Positions 63,319 through 64,000 of a stretch of 64,000 nt of DNA are shown here, piece after piece. Under the pieces are notes generated by a model. The model was given only the letters and a program-made list of their open reading frames with translations. It did no database searches and had not been told where the DNA came from. The DNA is from Paenibacillus sp. RC334 (GTDB lineage Bacteria > Bacillota > Bacilli > Paenibacillales > Paenibacillaceae). Position 1 is the first letter of the stretch. Each line of letters starts with the position of its first letter. The position numbers and the translations under genes were made by a program. The stretch spans positions 4,030,001-4,094,000 of the forward strand of contig NZ_CP125370.1 in NCBI RefSeq assembly GCF_030034735.1. The letters run 5' to 3'.

Positions 63319-64000
63319 CTATATTTTTTTGCATTTTATCAATTCATCTTGAAAGCTATGTAAATTCCATTTTTCTTCGATGTTGATATTAGAGTGAAAG
63401 AGTTCATTTCGCATCTCATCCCAAAATTTTTCAACCATCCACGGTCTGAATTCGGAATCAAAATCATCTTTATTTTTTTCCAAATCATAAACAACTGCAA
63501 AATCAATATCTTCTTCTGTTATGTTGGAGATATGAAGATGATTGATAATACAATTCATTTGAGCGGTTAAAGCGAATCCTCTATTTTTAGAAACAACCAC
63601 AGAACCAAGACCCTTATAATTCAAAATAGGCGAGATGATTAAATCATAATGCCAACCATCCACCCAGCTCTTGACTTCGTTTACGGTTAGTTTTTCTTTT
63701 TTTATGTCATGTTTCTCCCAAAAGGAACTATGAAATTTCAATTGATAGTTTTCAAAATGACTTTCTTCTTTCTGTGAACGGTCTTCATGAATGAATTTTG
63801 ATGTCGGTTTGTTTTTTAGCAATCTGTTCAAAAACGATTCCATTTTCAATAGTTGCTTGGCATGGCCGTCCGAAATATATCCTTCTGCAATCCAATCGTG
63901 AATAAAAGGTAATAGTTTCAATAATCTTAAACGGATTGTAACGAAGGCTCTGTTTTTACTCACTTTTTTGGCAATTTGATCATGCGTGTATCCTCTTTGT
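63319..64000 (-). CDS. ParB/Spo0J-family protein, 5' end beyond window
   Basis: Partial gene; the frame is open to the window edge. The segment YTHDQIAKKVSKNRAFVTIR followed by LRLLKLLPFIHDWIAEGYIS is the helix-turn-helix core of ParB partition proteins. The C-terminal ~150 residues are diverged. The N-terminal ParB box is outside the window. As a partition or origin-binding protein it belongs with the helicase in a plasmid-like replication module, suggesting that copy 2 may replicate as a plasmid-prophage. Confidence 0.72.
   Translation of the reverse strand, partial: QRGYTHDQIAKKVSKNRAFVTIRLRLLKLLPFIHDWIAEGYISDGHAKQLLKMESFLNRLLKNKPTSKFIHEDRSQKEESHFENYQLKFHSSFWEKHDIKKEKLTVNEVKSWVDGWHYDLIISPILNYKGLGSVVVSKNRGFALTAQMNCIINHLHISNITEEDIDFAVVYDLEKNKDDFDSEFRPWMVEKFWDEMRNELFHSNINIEEKWNLHSFQDELIKCKKI

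Noticed and set aside
1..64000. tRNA, rRNA or known riboswitch
   Set aside because: No cloverleaf-like or recognisable riboswitch consensus was noticed by reading; a tRNAscan-SE or Rfam scan would be decisive.

Overview
The window looks like accessory DNA of a spore-forming Firmicute of the Paenibacillus type. This rests on moderate-to-low GC, strong AGGAGG-type ribosome sites, frequent TTG/GTG starts, a LexA-type GAAC-N4-GTTC box, and the families present (DUF4355 scaffold, Firmicute-type large serine recombinase, VgrG-like toxin carriers). The genus is an inference. No rRNA or tRNA was seen.

Layout. (1) About 286-8900 is a defence island on the minus strand. It holds a short type II CBASS operon (HNH-SAVED effector, CD-NTase, E2-like protein), a two-gene unit with a HEPN-like R-x4-H motif, a membrane-anchored Mrr-type nuclease, a WYL-like protein and an HExxH metallopeptidase. 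(2) About 9040-33840 is a phage-derived element, copy 1. A plus-strand VgrG-like toxin/immunity pair sits at its left end. Minus-strand genes follow for two integrases, Ig-like protein, head-tail connectors, capsid, scaffold, portal, large and small terminase, a ParB-domain methyltransferase, an SF3 helicase with an iteron array, and a YonO/QDE-1-like RNA polymerase split by one in-frame stop. (3) About 33900-41040 is an AT-rich insertion: a compact four-gene operon (SIR2, beta-propeller, SMC-like ATPase, winged-helix-like protein) facing a frameshifted Dam-type methyltransferase. (4) About 41675-64000 is copy 2 of the element. It is collinear with copy 1 over about 18.5 kb, then changes to a different replication module (P-loop helicase, ParB) that runs off the window.

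How the parts fit. Each copy encodes what is needed to build and fill a head, but no tail sheath, tube, tape measure or lysis gene is visible apart from the VgrG-like spike. This suggests a capsid-forming satellite or domesticated prophage rather than a complete phage. A LexA-like box lies just upstream of the polymerase, so SOS induction followed by self-encoded transcription of the structural genes is a reasonable model. Each copy has a defence cluster abutting its toxin end, and each swaps modules at fixed slots: toxin tip plus immunity gene, the cargo gene between portal and terminase, the ParB domain of the methyltransferase, and the replication block.

Most unusual points: the SIR2/propeller/ATPase operon; the split two-barrel RNA polymerase; paired 113-bp elements closed by GTAACGCTTTAG inverted repeats, downstream of the portal operon in both copies; a second conserved foldable RNA near 27.6 kb and 60.7 kb; a conserved hairpin that hides the ribosome site of a small gene; and an apparent ATT start codon in both terminase genes.
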